Assembly: GCA_019843655.1 (NCBI GenBank)
Contig: JACDQD010000003.1
Span: 11,906,925 to 11,970,924, forward strand
Direction: 5' to 3'
Source of the DNA: Lethocerus indicus
Lineage: Eukaryota > Arthropoda > Insecta > Hemiptera > Belostomatidae
Length of the DNA: 64,000 bases
Numbering within the stretch: position 1 is the first letter of the stretch; every line of letters begins with the position of its first letter. Positions 62,181 to 64,000 of this stretch are shown piece after piece. Position numbers and translations under genes: made by a program. A model generated the notes under the pieces. The model made no database searches and had not been told where the DNA came from. It was given only the letters and a program-made list of their open reading frames with translations.

Positions 62181-64000
62181 CCGCTTGATTTCAGTTGACG
62201 GCACGCACTTTTAACGCGACACATGTGCATGTTGACCCTGTTGTCTTAGCATTTACGTTTATCGCTGTGTTTTTATTGCCCCGCGTATAGAACTTGTAAT
62301 GAGAGAAATTCAAAGATGGGGAAGGAGAAGGGCACAGGGATGAAAAAAAATTATGAAAGATTTTACGTCCCGTCGTTGTTACTCCGCGAGGCATTCGGCC
62401 GGAGACAGAGCCCACATCCTCCTCTACCCGGGGAGTAAATATTTTTATGACCCCATTTTAACGACCAACTCCTGTCATTTCTCAATTACGAAAGCATTAA
62501 ATTAGAATGGGGGAACTATAAGGTGCAATTAATTGAGGGTAAATGGAACGAGGAAACTCAAATTTATGTCCTAACTATTCCGGTGCAGTTATGACGTATC
62601 GTTCCGATTTTCCTTAGGGGACAGAAAAATTAATACCGCTGTTCGACGTTGATTTTTCACATTACATATCCTTCATTTCAGGATAACGATACATTTCATG
62701 ATATGAATGATTACCTTTATATCAAGTATTATTTATCATTTAATACGAAATATTTCACAACTAATACTTATGGGAATATTACTTTATGTGATACATTTTA
62801 CACACCAGTATTGACTTCTACTAAATTGATTATTACCGCCGTCGAAACGATTCGAATTGATAATGCAATCAATGTATGTAACGCTGAAATATAAAACGCC
62901 CCAACCCTAACCCGATGTAGAGTAAGAGATAAGGTCTTTGATTTTCGTTTAAACATATTTAACCATCATCAATCCTTCTAAAATTCTATGTAATAGGTTA
63001 TGAACTTAAATTTATCATTCGTAAAGTAATCAATTCGTTGTTGCATACAAGGACTATGGGTACATCGGGTGTTTTCAGGCGATACCACCGGATACTATCT
63101 ATGTCCAATTGGTCAGCAAAGGCAAGCGACATATAGATTGGAGACGCGTGATGATGGCATGCTAGGAGAATGTTGGGGGGACGCCGGTCACCTCCAGTGC
63201 CCTCGTGTGGGCGAAACACCCAGCCCCGGTGTTCCTCCTCTTTTCCCCTCTCTTATCTCCCATTCCTCCCCTTTTTTCCGGGCGAAAACTCCTCTACTCC
63301 CTGCCGGCGCTTCGTCTGTGGATCACGACCCGATCGAGCACCACCCACCCCAAAGCCTATAATCAATCCGACGTGGGAGTCGGAGAGACCATTGTGCCGT
63401 TTGTGTTTATCATAATTGGGTTTTTACCCGGCCGGGAAACAGAGAGACAGAAGGAAAAACCGCCTTGACATTCAACCGTGGCGAAACGCAGCTTTTAACG
63501 TACGATACTGTTTTACCGGATCCGGCGTCGCGTTCGGATTTTTTAAAGACGGTCACGCGGCAATCTCTCATTCCTCCTTCACACTTACTTCTTCTATCTT
63601 TCCTTTTTTCCATTTCTTTGTAATAATAAAACCCCACTGAATTATAGCTGCGTATGTTGTACACTGTTCATGTGGTGCCAACTCTACAGTAGAGACGATG
63701 AGAAACAAGTAGCCCACAAAGTTGTTTCGGTGTGGTTTTTCTTCTTTATTCCTCATCGACAGTGGACGTTCGTAAAAAGAGGTAAACTAGAAATTATTAT
63801 TTGAAATTTATAATTGACAGAACATTCGGTCCGCGACTGGGTTTCGAACCCGACTGGGCGCGTTTTGCCATTTTTGCTGTAATATTTCCGTTTAGCTTCG
63901 CCTCCAGCCTCCATTGATGGTGTGTGTCGAGGCGGTTCCGGGTGAGGAGTGGCGGTGAGGGCCGATTTGTGAATGAAAGTGGCCGCCGGCCTCGGCCCGA
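62181..64000. other. noncoding, CpG-rich toward the right edge
   Basis: AT-rich centre (62640-63060) flanked by GC-richer DNA at 62190-62430 and 63070-64000. An acceptor-like site at about 62670-62682 precedes a 62649-62894 open frame with AT-driven composition and no domain. A gene just beyond the right edge is possible, but nothing in the window shows it. Confidence 0.5.

Noticed and set aside
60817..62596. 14-mer GTGCAGTTATGACG repeated at 60817 and 62583
   Set aside because: Several identical 14-mers are expected by chance in 64 kb, and the flanks do not align.
62649..62894. Possible exon after TTCATTTCAG
   Set aside because: The frame is rich in I, N, T, Y and F as AT-rich DNA dictates, and no family is recognised.
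63839..63851. tRNA B-box-like GGGTTCGAAACCC on the minus strand
   Set aside because: The T-stem holds only three good pairs and no acceptor or anticodon stem can be drawn.
1..64000. Conserved animal microRNAs, CRISPR arrays, rRNA and telomeric TTAGG arrays
   Set aside because: I looked by eye for well-known insect miRNA sequences, regularly spaced repeats, rRNA words and TTAGG runs on both strands and found none. This is not an exhaustive search.

Overview
The window is eukaryotic, gene-poor DNA. It is AT-rich overall, with many short CpG-containing GC pockets of about 0.2 to 1.5 kb, and CpG is not visibly depleted. That fits an invertebrate, most likely an arthropod with little germline CpG methylation. 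The placement is supported weakly by a Penelope-like (PLE) retroelement fragment and is inference, not an identification. There are no operons, ribosome-binding-site-led genes, rRNA, CRISPR arrays or convincing tRNA genes.

I find no host protein-coding gene or exon that I can defend. The longest ATG-started open frame is 165 codons. With uniform codons, about 6,000 stop-to-stop intervals in six frames and (61/64)^165 of about 0.0004, one or two frames of that size are expected by chance. None of the longer frames shows a recognisable domain. The window is therefore best read as intergenic or deep intronic sequence, possibly a regulatory gene desert.

Region by region: 1-9.2 kb alternates AT-rich and GC pockets and carries two G-quadruplex motifs, a polypurine tract and an inverted SOX-type site. 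9.2-9.65 kb holds an unusually dense run of small hairpins. 9.6-20.3 kb is noncoding, with a perfect 20-bp homeodomain-like palindrome at 11.2 kb and a strong G-quadruplex motif at 13.8 kb. 20.6-21.14 kb is the main mobile-element locus. It has a roughly 104-bp PLE-terminal fragment bounded by 12-bp direct repeats, then a decayed PLE GIY-YIG endonuclease C-terminus. 21.1-40.6 kb is noncoding, with a related pair of ACCGGTCTAG-containing motifs at 26.9 and 27.7 kb. At 40.65 kb a second copy of the PLE terminal fragment lies beside a hammerhead-ribozyme-like motif and a TA microsatellite. 41-64 kb is noncoding, with GA-rich tracts, a purine-to-pyrimidine strand switch at 55.7-56.1 kb, a perfect 15-bp hairpin at 53.8 kb and a 19-bp AT hairpin at 49.95 kb.

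The most informative observation is at the PLE locus. The end of homology between the two terminal copies coincides exactly with a 12-bp inverted copy of the element's own private sequence, and the nearby endonuclease frame is broken by an apparent 7-nt quasi-palindromic insertion. Both look like template-switch or snap-back synthesis scars.
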